Assembly: GCA_024281375.1 (NCBI GenBank)
Contig: JAJSAD010000071.1
Location: 1-41,040, forward strand
Length of the DNA: 41,040 nucleotides
Direction: 5' to 3'
Source of the DNA: Alphaproteobacteria bacterium
Lineage (GTDB): Bacteria > Pseudomonadota > Alphaproteobacteria > Caedimonadales > UBA9215
The notes beneath the pieces are model-generated. The model worked only from the letters and a program-made list of their open reading frames with translations, searched no databases and was not told the DNA's origin. Made by a program: the position numbers and the translations under genes. Shown one piece after another: positions 14,991-23,848 of the stretch (position 1 is its first letter; each line of letters begins with the position of its first letter).

Positions 14991-15815
14991 TTAATCTAAG
15001 AAAAAATCTGGCACCAAAGGCTTGCCGGGGGCAATGGCATAGAGGGCCATATCGACTGCGGGGTTAGCCTCGTTCAACACGTCTTCATCGATAAAGAAGT
15101 TACCGGTGCATTTTTTCGCTTGTTGGATCATAATCCAATGGGCTGCATCGGCCACAATTTCCGGTTTCCGAGAAGACTGCATCAACGCCTCCCCCCCTAG
15201 CATATTCACCGCAGCCGTGGCAATAGTCGTCTTGGGCCAGAGGGCATTCACCCCGAGGCCTTTGTCTTTGAACTCTTCGGACATCCCAAGGACACACATA
15301 CTCATACCATATTTAGACATGGTATAAGCACAGTGGTTTTCAAACCACTTCGCATCCATATTCAACGGAGGTGACAAAGTTAAGATATGGGGATTTTTTG
15401 CCTTTAAGAGGTGAGGTAAACAAGCTTGAGAGGCCGCAAAGGTCCCGCGAACATTCACATTAAACATGAGATCAAAGCGTTTCATGGGTGTTTTTAAGGT
15501 ACTCGTTAGCTGAATGGCGCTGGCATTATTAACCAAAATATCAATACCTCCCCACGTTTCAACGGTTTTATCCACGGCGGCTTTGAGGGCCTCATCATCC
15601 CGTAAATCCATTTCAATGGGTAAAGCCTCTCCGCCGGCTTCTCTGATAGCTTGGGCCACCGTGTAGATTGTTCCGGGTAACTTTGGATGAGGTTCCGTTG
15701 TCTTTGACGCAATCACAATTTTTGCACCTTCTTGAGCGGCCCTCAGAGCAATGGATTCTCCAATACCTCGCGACCCCCCGGTGATAAAAATCACCTTATC
15801 TTTCAATGTATTCAT
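14991..15815 (-). CDS. Short-chain dehydrogenase/reductase, HSDL2-like
   Basis: ATG 15815, just behind AAGGAGTAACAGG on the minus strand, gives a 274-residue SDR; the open frame extends upstream but overlaps the previous gene. The Rossmann glycine motif FITGGSRGIG lies at about residues 10-19, LVNNASA near 94, and the catalytic YTMSK (Tyr-x3-Lys) near 170. The stretch LNMDAKWFENHCAYTMSKYG and the ending with NFFIDEDVL are characteristic of HSDL2-type SDRs, tied to fatty-acid metabolism in eukaryotes; the substrate is not established. It lies four bases after the thioesterase gene in the fad block, so an acyl-CoA-related oxidoreductase role is plausible. Confidence 0.85.
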   Translation of the reverse strand: MNTLKDKVIFITGGSRGIGESIALRAAQEGAKIVIASKTTEPHPKLPGTIYTVAQAIREAGGEALPIEMDLRDDEALKAAVDKTVETWGGIDILVNNASAIQLTSTLKTPMKRFDLMFNVNVRGTFAASQACLPHLLKAKNPHILTLSPPLNMDAKWFENHCAYTMSKYGMSMCVLGMSEEFKDKGLGVNALWPKTTIATAAVNMLGGEALMQSSRKPEIVADAAHWIMIQQAKKCTGNFFIDEDVLNEANPAVDMALYAIAPGKPLVPDFFLD

Positions 15816-15819
15816 CCTG

Positions 15820-16392
15820 TTACTCCTTGGTTTTTTTAAAATAATCAGCCGCAAAAGTATGGGCTTCTTGCCGCATGGCTTCTTCAGATTTATTCCAATG
15901 TAGAATCGCTTCTGGTATGGGAGGGGATGTCGAACTTGTTTTACCATCGTCTAACATGGCAACCAAGTCACTGGCCATAATGGACCCTCCTTTCTTTACA
16001 AAGATAGCTTTCATAATGGCGTGTGAAATCACATGACCATCGCTTAGGATTTTTTGATCCAGGTAAAACCATTTATTATCCCAGCCCACAACATGGGTAT
16101 GAAGGTCGTATTTTTGAAAGAGTTTCAAACTTCGCCGCCATCTGATGGTTGCAGACCCTAAAACACTGGCCCACTTTTTCTCCCAAGTCAATTTCCCTAA
16201 ACCCGTTCTAATCAACAAGTCTGTGCGCCCCAAATCCATCACACTGAGGTATCTAGAATTGGTCATATGGCTATTAATATCCAGATCAAAGGGCCATACC
16301 CGAAAACTTACTATGGAACGGTCCAAAAAATGCAGCTTTGGGCGATAAAGAGCCTGAATGATAATTCTAATGAGTCTGAAAAATAAATTCAT
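15820..16392 (-). CDS. Hotdog-fold acyl-CoA thioesterase-like protein
   Basis: This 190-residue protein belongs to the 4HBT-type hotdog thioesterases. FDLDINSHMTNSRYLSVMDL at about residues 35-54 is the active-site segment (Asp-x-N-x-H-x-x-N-x-x-Y), followed by RTDLLIRTG and the beta-sheet strands ending near FVKKGGSIMASD. It resembles the THEM6/FadM-like branch. An N-terminal hydrophobic stretch (MNLFFRLIRIIIQALY) may attach it to the membrane. AAAGG precedes the ATG at 16392. Its place between the acyl-CoA dehydrogenase and SDR genes (gaps 31 and 4 bases) suggests it releases CoA from intermediates or dead-end products of beta-oxidation. Confidence 0.75.
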   Translation of the reverse strand: MNLFFRLIRIIIQALYRPKLHFLDRSIVSFRVWPFDLDINSHMTNSRYLSVMDLGRTDLLIRTGLGKLTWEKKWASVLGSATIRWRRSLKLFQKYDLHTHVVGWDNKWFYLDQKILSDGHVISHAIMKAIFVKKGGSIMASDLVAMLDDGKTSSTSPPIPEAILHWNKSEEAMRQEAHTFAADYFKKTKE

Positions 16393-16423
16393 GCTGTTTA
16401 CCTTTGTTGCGTTGAGTTAGAAC

Positions 16424-18256
16424 CTAGGAGGCCTTACTCATCGCCTCGCTAAAACCTGCGAAATCAAAGAGGCCAAAGGCGTCGTCATCCAGGGCCATCA
16501 AGGTTTTCGAGCCCGCCATAATGCTAGCAAACAAGCCAGAAGTGCGGGGGAGGAGTTTCTGCATATAAAAACGAGCCGTCTCAATTTTACCTTGGTAAAA
16601 TACATCTTCGCTACCGCCCAGCTTTTTACGAGACAGAATCACAGACTTCGTCCATAAATACGCCAATGCTGTGTGACCAAACAAGGACAAAAAGTCTGTT
16701 GCCGCCGCCCCTGCTTCTTCTGGATTTGCCATGCCTTTTTGAGCAACCGTCACACTTGCTTGTTGCAAGCGACCAAAGGCTTTTGCTAAAGGCCCCATGA
16801 ACTCTGCTAATTCCTCATCATCCTGGTGATCCTCGATAAACTCTTGAACGGGGTGGAAAAACGTCCGCATATAACGCCCCATATAGGCTCCCATTTTACG
16901 CCCCACAAGGTCCAAAGCTTGAATACCATTGGTACCTTCATAGATTTGCGTAATACGACAATCCCGCACATATTGCTCAACACCATATTCTTTAATATAA
17001 CCAAAACCTCCATGAACTTGCACCGCATGATTGGTATTCTCAAAGGCACAGTCTGTGAAGAAAGCCTTCACAACAGGGGTCATAATTTGCACAAAATCAT
17101 CGGCTCGTTGGCGCTCTTCTCTGTCCTCAATTTTATGGGCCACGTCAATTTCATGGGCTACCCATCCTGAGAGCATGCGACACCCTTCATTATAAGCATT
17201 CATGATCAACAACATGCGGCGAATATCAGGATGAACCATCAGAGGATCCGCTGGCTTGTCAGGTGCTTTCACACCGGACAAAGAACGTCCTTGCAAGCGA
17301 TCCCGTGCATAAGCAAGGGCATTTTGATAGGCAAGCTCTCCAATCCCAAGGCCTTGAATACCAACCCCAAGGCGCTCATTATTCATCATAGTGAACATGT
17401 GATTTAAGCCTTCATTAAGCTCACCCACAAGCCAGCCTTTGGCATTATCAAAGTTCATGGAACAGGTTGAAGAGGCTTTTATACCCATCTTCTGCTCAAT
17501 GGAGGCACAGTGAACGCCGTTACGCTCTCCCAAAGATCCATCTTCTTGAATAATGAATTTCGAGACAACAAACAAGCTGATGCCCTTAACACCCTCAGGA
17601 GCATCGGGGGTTTTTGCCAAGACAAGGTGAACGATATTTTCCGCTAGATCATGTTCACCGGAAGAAATAAAAATCTTACTGCCGCTAATTTTGTAGCTCC
17701 CATCGTCTTGAGGCACAGCCTTTGTGCGCAGTAACCCAAGGTCCGTCCCACAATGAGACTCAGTCAAATTCATGGTCCCTGTCCAGGTTCCCTCAACCAT
17801 CTTCGGCAAGAATTTACGCTTCAGTTCCTCAGTGCCGTGGCTATGAATAGATGTGTAGGCCCCCCGTGTTAAACCAGGGTAGAGACTAAAGGAAACGTTC
17901 GCAGCACACACCATCTCTTCCATCATATATTCCATGGATTCTGGCAAACCTTGACCTCCATACTCGGGATCACAAGCCAAAGACACCCAGCCGCCTTCGG
18001 CAAAGTTCTTATAGGCTTCTTTAAAGCCTTTAGGGGTTGTGACCTCCCCATTGTTCCATTGGCACCCTTCGGCGTCACCGCTCTGATTCAAGGGAAAGAG
18101 CTCATTTTCACAAATACGGGCCCCTTCTTGAAGGACCGTATCAATGAGATCATCTCCCATGTCCGAGTAACCTGGCAGCGCTCGAATCTCACCAAAATTA
18201 AATAACTCGCGAAGCACAAAACTAATGTCGCGAACGGGGGCTTTATACTGTGGCAT
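16424..18256 (-). CDS. fadE: Acyl-CoA dehydrogenase (FAD), long type with C-terminal extension
   Basis: The enzyme performs the first oxidation of beta-oxidation, making trans-2-enoyl-CoA and passing electrons to ETF. At 610 residues it is the long form with N-terminal helices and an extra C-terminal domain. WTGTMNLTESHCGTDLGLLR (about 155-174) and SGSKIFISSGEHDL are the FAD-contact segments; QVHGGFGYIKEYGVEQYVRD and ITQIYEGTNGIQALDLVGRK carry the flavin-binding and active-site region, with the Tyr-Glu-Gly-Thr motif. It starts four bases after fadB, with AAGGAATTAA as ribosome site. The symbol marks function; the protein is unlike the E. coli FadE fusion in length. Confidence 0.92.
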   Translation of the reverse strand: MPQYKAPVRDISFVLRELFNFGEIRALPGYSDMGDDLIDTVLQEGARICENELFPLNQSGDAEGCQWNNGEVTTPKGFKEAYKNFAEGGWVSLACDPEYGGQGLPESMEYMMEEMVCAANVSFSLYPGLTRGAYTSIHSHGTEELKRKFLPKMVEGTWTGTMNLTESHCGTDLGLLRTKAVPQDDGSYKISGSKIFISSGEHDLAENIVHLVLAKTPDAPEGVKGISLFVVSKFIIQEDGSLGERNGVHCASIEQKMGIKASSTCSMNFDNAKGWLVGELNEGLNHMFTMMNNERLGVGIQGLGIGELAYQNALAYARDRLQGRSLSGVKAPDKPADPLMVHPDIRRMLLIMNAYNEGCRMLSGWVAHEIDVAHKIEDREERQRADDFVQIMTPVVKAFFTDCAFENTNHAVQVHGGFGYIKEYGVEQYVRDCRITQIYEGTNGIQALDLVGRKMGAYMGRYMRTFFHPVQEFIEDHQDDEELAEFMGPLAKAFGRLQQASVTVAQKGMANPEEAGAAATDFLSLFGHTALAYLWTKSVILSRKKLGGSEDVFYQGKIETARFYMQKLLPRTSGLFASIMAGSKTLMALDDDAFGLFDFAGFSEAMSKAS

Positions 18257-18260
18257 TCAT

Positions 18261-20594
18261 TTAATTCCTTAAAGGTTTTCCGGTTACTAAAATACTTTCC
18301 ATACGCGCTAATGTCCGAGGATCACGAATCAACGTCATAAAGGCTGTTCGCTCGAGACCTAAAATATAATCCTCACTCTCTTTGTCCGTCGGGTCTGTAT
18401 CTCCTCCGCTTAAGATCATCGCCAAACGCTTGGCAATTTCTTCATCATAAGGCGACGCCTTCCCCGCTTTCACAAAGCCTTTCACTGCCATAGACATGGC
18501 CACTTTCGCGGTGCCGCCTGGTAAGGACATCTCAATCTTTTCAGGCGCTTCAAAACCATCCACCATCTCAAGGGCCTTGGCCTTTGCATCGGCTAAGAGG
18601 CGATCTTTATTCATGGTAATAAAGGTGTGGTCCTTCTCGAAATATTTCATCTCAAGGGCTTCATTAGCGGACTTAGCTACTTGAGCCGTCCCGACGATTT
18701 CAAAGACCTTTCCAACGGCAACCATACTGCCGCCAAAGCGCCCCTTATCACTCAACCAACGACGGAGCATTTCCTTACACCCCCCCCAAGCCGGCACAAG
18801 ACCAACGCCAACCTCAACAAGGCCAACATAGCTTTCTGCATGGGCAACAACAGCATTTGAATGCAACAAAACTTCACAGCCTCCCCCAAGGGCCATCCCC
18901 GTTGGGGCAGACACCACAGGAAAATTAGAGTGCTTTAAACGTTGATAAACACTTTGGCCTTTTTTAACCAATTGAGCAATCAGCTCCCACATGGCAACGT
19001 TGGCTGCAAATAAAGCAAGACCAATATTCGCCCCCACAGAAAAGTTGGTGCCTTCATTATGGATCACAAGAGCTTTATAATCAGGGCCCTCACAGAGCTC
19101 GATGGCTTCTTCCATTATGGCAATAATATCAAAATCAATAGAATTTTGCTTGCTGGTGAATTCCAAACACACAACACCCTCCCCAATATCCCAAAGGCTC
19201 GCAGAGCCGTTCTTAGACAAAGGCTTCGTTGTGAGTTTAAGATCGCCCAACAGCAACACACCTTCACGGCGCGGCGCATCTACGTAATTTCCCTCAAGGG
19301 TGAAGTACTGCTTCTTTTGATTCTCAATACGGAAAAAGGTCCCCTCCCCCACTTGTTTCACTAGGTCTGGCACCTCACGTCCTTCAGAGGCAAGTTTCTC
19401 GGCAAACCACTTGGCTCCCAGACGATCGATCAGTTCAAAAGGACCATATTTCCAGTTATATCCGGTCTTCATAGCTTGGTCGACGGCATACAAATTATCC
19501 GCAATTTCAGGCACAAGGGATGCCGCATAGCACAAGACTTTCGAGAGAACAGACCACGCGTAATTTCCGCCGCGATCTCCATAAGACAACATCTTATCCA
19601 AGCCTTGTTTTGACACAGACAAACAAGGAAGGTTCAACTTTTTAGTGGCAGGTGCGTAGTCACCCGTCTTAAGGTTTACAGCTTCTTTAACTTTCTTACC
19701 GCCTTCTTTATTCAAGCGGTAAAAGCCTCCCTTTCCTTTGCGACCTGTGTAGCCATCAGCAATCATCTTCGTGACAATTTCAGGTTCGGCATAGTTTTGC
19801 ACGTACGGATCACTTGCGGGAAGAGCTGCTTTCATGCTTTGACCAATCAACGGCATCAAATCAAGACCCACAAGGTCCATCAACGCAAACACACCGGTCT
19901 TTGGAATCCCCATAGGACGGCTGAAAAGCTTATCAACCTCTTCCACAGTCATGTCTTGATCCATGGCTTCTAACAAAGCCGTTTGAAGCCAATAAGTCCC
20001 AATACGGTTCGCAATAAACCCAGGTGTATCGTGGCACGCCACCACATCTTTACCCAGCTTACGATCACAAAAATCAGCGACAGCTTCTGCAATTTTTGGA
20101 TCGGTTTCAGGGCCTTTAACAAGCTCTAGCAAACGCATATAACGCGGCGGATTAAAAAAGTGCGTGACCATAAAATGCTTTTTGAAGTCAGTACTCCGCC
20201 CTTCTGTTAGCTTTTCCGAAGGAATGGTCGAGGTATTAGAAGAGACAATGGTCTTAGGTCCCCGTAATTTTTCAATCTTGGCATAGAGGTCTTGCTTGAT
20301 ATCCAGACGCTCAATAACAACCTCAATAACCCAGTCAACGTCCTTGACCTTCTCGAGATCATCGTCAAAGTTCCCCGGGGTAATGAGCTTGGCTTTGTCT
20401 TTACTCATCAAAGCAGCCGGGTTAGATTTTTTTAATCGCTCGATGGCTTCTTTTGCCAACGCATTTTTCTTCCCCATTCCCTTTTGAGGAAGGTCCATCA
20501 AAATAACCGGAATGCCCGCATTGGCCAAATGAGCTGCAATACCAGCGCCCATAACCCCAGCCCCTAAAACAGCAACGGATTTAATTTCTGTCAT
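18261..20594 (-). CDS. fadB: 3-hydroxyacyl-CoA dehydrogenase / enoyl-CoA hydratase fusion (FadN-type FadB)
   Basis: This 777-residue enzyme hydrates enoyl-CoA and oxidises the 3-hydroxyacyl-CoA with NAD. The domain order is dehydrogenase first: SVAVLGAGVMGAGIAAHLAN at residues 6-25 binds NAD, VTHFFNPPRYMRLLELV near 145 contains the catalytic His, and IANRIGTYW begins the C-terminal dehydrogenase domains. The crotonase domain follows at about 480-650, with NFSVGANIGL, GMALGGGCEVLLHSN and GLVEVGVGLVPAWGG carrying the two acidic residues. This order is that of Bacillus FadN, the reverse of E. coli FadB, so the symbol is only functional. It lies four bases from fadA and from fadE. Confidence 0.93.
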   Translation of the reverse strand: MTEIKSVAVLGAGVMGAGIAAHLANAGIPVILMDLPQKGMGKKNALAKEAIERLKKSNPAALMSKDKAKLITPGNFDDDLEKVKDVDWVIEVVIERLDIKQDLYAKIEKLRGPKTIVSSNTSTIPSEKLTEGRSTDFKKHFMVTHFFNPPRYMRLLELVKGPETDPKIAEAVADFCDRKLGKDVVACHDTPGFIANRIGTYWLQTALLEAMDQDMTVEEVDKLFSRPMGIPKTGVFALMDLVGLDLMPLIGQSMKAALPASDPYVQNYAEPEIVTKMIADGYTGRKGKGGFYRLNKEGGKKVKEAVNLKTGDYAPATKKLNLPCLSVSKQGLDKMLSYGDRGGNYAWSVLSKVLCYAASLVPEIADNLYAVDQAMKTGYNWKYGPFELIDRLGAKWFAEKLASEGREVPDLVKQVGEGTFFRIENQKKQYFTLEGNYVDAPRREGVLLLGDLKLTTKPLSKNGSASLWDIGEGVVCLEFTSKQNSIDFDIIAIMEEAIELCEGPDYKALVIHNEGTNFSVGANIGLALFAANVAMWELIAQLVKKGQSVYQRLKHSNFPVVSAPTGMALGGGCEVLLHSNAVVAHAESYVGLVEVGVGLVPAWGGCKEMLRRWLSDKGRFGGSMVAVGKVFEIVGTAQVAKSANEALEMKYFEKDHTFITMNKDRLLADAKAKALEMVDGFEAPEKIEMSLPGGTAKVAMSMAVKGFVKAGKASPYDEEIAKRLAMILSGGDTDPTDKESEDYILGLERTAFMTLIRDPRTLARMESILVTGKPLRN

Positions 20595-20598
20595 GATT

Positions 20599-21735
20599 CT
20601 ACGCCCTCTCTAGGATAGTTGCGATCCCTTGGCCACCACCAATACACTGTGTCGCCAAACCATATTTCTTATTTTCACGCTTTAAAAGAGCAGCGACCTT
20701 ACCCGTAATCCTGGCACCCGTTGCGCCCAAAGGATGCCCCAAAGCAATAGCTCCACCATCAAGATTGATTTTGGACTCATCCAACCCAAGTTCTTGCATA
20801 CACGCAAGGGCTTGTGACGCAAAGGCCTCGTTTAATTCAATAATATCAATGTCATTAATGCTTAAATCAGCACGCTCAAGAGCTTTACGGGTCGCGGCTA
20901 CAGGCCCAATACCCATAATTTCAGGCGCACACCCCGCAACAGCAAAGGACTTAACCTGCGCAATCACATCAAAATTATTGGCTTTTGCATAAGCCTCGGA
21001 GCACACAAGGGTTGCCGCCGCCCCATCGGTAAGGGGAGAAGATGTCCCCGCAGTTACAACACCCTTCTCATCAAAGGCAGGCTTTAAACCTGCAAGGCCC
21101 TCAGGTGTTGTGTCGGGGCGAATACAACCATCTTGATCAACGGTTTCACCGCGGACAGTCACAGGGATGATCTCGTCAGACAAACGCCCCTCTTCTCGAG
21201 CCGCCGCCGCTTTTTGATGGCTACGCACCGAAAAAGCCTCTTGGTCAACGCGGGAAATTTTATATTTTTTTGCAAGATTTTCAGCGGTATCCCCCATGCT
21301 CATATAGGCTTCGGGGCGCCTTTCATAAAGAGTGGGGTTTGGCATAGGATTAAAGCCTCCCATGGGCACGCGGCTCATAGATTCAACGCCTGCACAAATA
21401 AAGACCTCTCCCGCTCCGCAAGCAATAGCTCCCGCCGCACTATGAATAGCCTGCATAGACGACCCACAAAAACGGTTTATGGTCATCCCCGCAATGCTGT
21501 CGGGAAGGTCGGCATTCATAACAATCAAACGGGCGGGATTCAAGCCTTGTTCCCCTTCTGGAAACGCACAGCCCAAAATAAGGTCTTCAATATCCCCCGC
21601 GTTCACACCCGTGCGTTCTATCAAAGCCTTAATGGCAAAAGTCGCCATATCATCTGCTCGGAGTCTTTTGAGATCTCCCTTGTTTCCAAAATGAAAGGGT
21701 GTGCGTGTATACCCCACGATTACAGCTTGTGTCAT
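20599..21735 (-). CDS. fadA: Acetyl-CoA C-acyltransferase (thiolase)
   Basis: FadA cleaves 3-ketoacyl-CoA with CoA to give acetyl-CoA and a chain shorter by two carbons. In the 378-residue protein, NRFCGSSMQAIHSAAG contains the nucleophile Cys90, NEAFASQALA is the next conserved segment, GGAIALGHPLGATGAR carries His334, and QCIGGGQGIATILERA holds the second catalytic Cys364 near the end. It is complete and of normal length. It starts 134 bases after fadD, behind a long inverted repeat, and leads the tightly packed fadA-fadB-fadE-thioesterase-SDR series. Confidence 0.95.
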   Translation of the reverse strand: MTQAVIVGYTRTPFHFGNKGDLKRLRADDMATFAIKALIERTGVNAGDIEDLILGCAFPEGEQGLNPARLIVMNADLPDSIAGMTINRFCGSSMQAIHSAAGAIACGAGEVFICAGVESMSRVPMGGFNPMPNPTLYERRPEAYMSMGDTAENLAKKYKISRVDQEAFSVRSHQKAAAAREEGRLSDEIIPVTVRGETVDQDGCIRPDTTPEGLAGLKPAFDEKGVVTAGTSSPLTDGAAATLVCSEAYAKANNFDVIAQVKSFAVAGCAPEIMGIGPVAATRKALERADLSINDIDIIELNEAFASQALACMQELGLDESKINLDGGAIALGHPLGATGARITGKVAALLKRENKKYGLATQCIGGGQGIATILERA

Positions 21736-21760
21736 TAAAAATCTCCCAGTACTTTAATTA

Positions 21761-21850
21761 TTCTAAAAAGGTCCCAGACGTCGTTATTGTGCTTCTCACC
21801 TATGAAGTATGGGCTTTGTCGCTGATGCCTAGACTGGAACATTTTTAGAA
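21761..21850 (-). promoter_or_regulatory. 17-bp imperfect inverted repeat between fadD and fadA
   Basis: TTCTAAAAAGGTCCCAG at 21761-21777 pairs with CTGGAACATTTTTAGAA at 21834-21850 at 15 of 17 positions; the loop is 56 bases. It lies 26-115 bases upstream of the fadA start, inside the only sizeable gap of the fad block. It could be an mRNA structure separating fadD from fadA expression, or a double operator. Confidence 0.45.
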
Positions 21851-21869
21851 CAACTGTATTTATTATCAT

Positions 21870-23666
21870 TTATTTTTTAGCATCAGCGTGTTTTGCAGCC
21901 TCTTCCGCGACTAATTCTTTCTTGGAAAGCTTTCCAATAATAGTCTTTGGAAGCTCATCCCTAAACTCAACCATCCTTGGCATTTCAATGGGGGAAATTT
22001 TATCAGCCAAGAACTCTAATAATTCCTGTTCTGTAAGGCTTTGATTGACCTTTAATTTCACAAAAGCCTTCGGAGTCTCCCCGCGTTTTTTGTCCGGTAC
22101 ACCAATAACTGTGGTTTCCTCAACGGCCGGATGCAAATAGATCGCTTCTTCAATCATACGAGGATACACATTATAACCACTACAAATGATCAAATCCTTA
22201 ATGCGATCCACAAGGAACGTATACCCTTCCTCGTCCATATATCCCACATCACCGGTATGAAAAAGTCCTTTTATAAGGGAGGCTCCCGTCTCCGCAGGAC
22301 GATTCCAATAGCCCTTAATCACTTGAGGGCCTTCAACACAAATTTCTCCCTTTTCCCCTTGAGAGACCTCTGTCAACGGGTCCTCAAGAGACATAATACG
22401 AATGATTGTTCCTGGAAAAGGAATCCCAATGGAGGCTTCCTTGGCAACACCCTCTAAGGGATTAGCCGTTGCGGCGGGCGATGTCTCACTCAATCCATAA
22501 GCCTCAATCAATTTACATCCCGTCAAGGACTCAAACTCACGCTTAACCTCCACAGGAAGAGCCGCGCCCCCAGACAAACACGCCTTAATGGTCGACAGGT
22601 CATATTTTTTAACATCGGGATGGTTAGAAATAAGATTGTAAATTGTGGGCACCGCTGGAAAGAATGTGATCTTATGTTTTTGGATCATTTTCATAGCGTC
22701 TTCAGGATTAAAGCGCGGGAACATCATGACGATTTCAGCTCCCATTTTAATGCCAAAGTTCATCACAGCGGTCATAGCAAAAACATGAAAGAGGGGCAAG
22801 GCCGCCAACACGCGTTCTGAAGACTCCCCATCATGCATAAACCACATATCAGCTTGGTTCGCATTAGCAGTCACATTAGCATGGGTCAGCATGGCTCCCT
22901 TTGGCAAACCCGTTGTCCCGCCTGTATATTGAATAAGGGCCACATCCTCACGGGGAGAAATTTTTACAGATTTCACCTGGCCATCATTATCGATGAGGTC
23001 TTTAAAGGCGACAACCCGTTCATCATGGAAATGAACTTTCGCGACCTCTTTGGACTTTAATAAGGGAAATAGAATATTTTTGGGAAAGGGTAATTGCTCT
23101 TTTAAAGGGCACACGATAATTTTTTTCAGTTCTGTGCGCTCTAACATCTTATAAATTTTAGGATAAAGGGCCTCAAGATCCAGAGTCACCATCACCTCAG
23201 CATTGGAATCCTCAATTTGCATCGCCACTTCACGGGCCGCATAAAGAGGTGAGAAATTCACAACGGTCGCTCCAATTTTCATGGCCGCATAATAAAAGAC
23301 GATATACACAGGACAATTGGGGAGGAACAACCCAAGGCGGGTATTTTTTTTAACCCCCCTTTTTTGAAGACCTTTCGCGGCCCGGTCAACAAGGTTTGAG
23401 ACCTCTGCATAGGTATACTTTTTACCCAAGAAATCAATAAGATGACGCTCAGGATATTGAGCAACAGAGGTTTCAAAAATTTCATACAAAGGAGATTCTG
23501 GAATCTTCGTATCCCATTTAATATCTTTTGGGTAAGTCTTAAGCCACGGAAAAGCTTTAGAGGTTGAGGGGGATGCTTTCTTTGCGGAAGACTTCTTACT
23601 TAATGTCTTTTTAACAGTTTTTTTAGGTGATTTTTTTTTATCAGATACCGTCTTTTTTTCAACCAT
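21870..23666 (-). CDS. fadD: Long-chain fatty acid-CoA ligase with a Lys-rich N-terminal tail
   Basis: FadD activates imported fatty acids with ATP and CoA. The 598-residue protein has the ATP-binding loop QYTGGTTGLPKGAMLTH at about 246-262, YGLSETSPA at 390, HTGDVGYMDEEGY near 470, the hinge DRIKDLIICSGYNVYP at 487-502, and catalytic Lys579 in PKTIIGKLSKKEL. GGGAG spaced nine bases from ATG 23666 (GGGAG in TTAAGGGAGTCC) supports the start. Residues 1-36 are an unusual histone-H1-like tail rich in Lys, Ser and Pro (KKSPKKTVKKTLSKK, SSAKKASPS), absent from typical FadD, which starts near WLKTYP. The tail may bind acidic membrane lipid. Confidence 0.94.
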   Translation of the reverse strand: MVEKKTVSDKKKSPKKTVKKTLSKKSSAKKASPSTSKAFPWLKTYPKDIKWDTKIPESPLYEIFETSVAQYPERHLIDFLGKKYTYAEVSNLVDRAAKGLQKRGVKKNTRLGLFLPNCPVYIVFYYAAMKIGATVVNFSPLYAAREVAMQIEDSNAEVMVTLDLEALYPKIYKMLERTELKKIIVCPLKEQLPFPKNILFPLLKSKEVAKVHFHDERVVAFKDLIDNDGQVKSVKISPREDVALIQYTGGTTGLPKGAMLTHANVTANANQADMWFMHDGESSERVLAALPLFHVFAMTAVMNFGIKMGAEIVMMFPRFNPEDAMKMIQKHKITFFPAVPTIYNLISNHPDVKKYDLSTIKACLSGGAALPVEVKREFESLTGCKLIEAYGLSETSPAATANPLEGVAKEASIGIPFPGTIIRIMSLEDPLTEVSQGEKGEICVEGPQVIKGYWNRPAETGASLIKGLFHTGDVGYMDEEGYTFLVDRIKDLIICSGYNVYPRMIEEAIYLHPAVEETTVIGVPDKKRGETPKAFVKLKVNQSLTEQELLEFLADKISPIEMPRMVEFRDELPKTIIGKLSKKELVAEEAAKHADAKK

Positions 23667-23769
23667 GGAAAAGGACTCCCTTAATGCATTTTATTAATCT
23701 TCTCCTATTTATACAAAAAAAGCAATACACTCATAAGGAAAGAGGTTCAATATCGAGAGATAAAAGCAC

Positions 23770-23800
23770 AAAAAAAGAGGAGTACGGTTTCCCGCACCCC
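23770..23800 (-). terminator. Terminator downstream of fadL
   Basis: On the minus strand a nine-position stem with two A-C mismatches (arms at 23800-23792 and 23787-23779, loop of four) is followed by TC and seven T (23776-23770). It lies 49 bases after the fadL stop and would separate fadL from fadD. Confidence 0.55.
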
Positions 23801-23848
23801 TTAAAGTTTCCAAAGTTATACGCCTTTGGTGATATTTTTTTCTTATTA

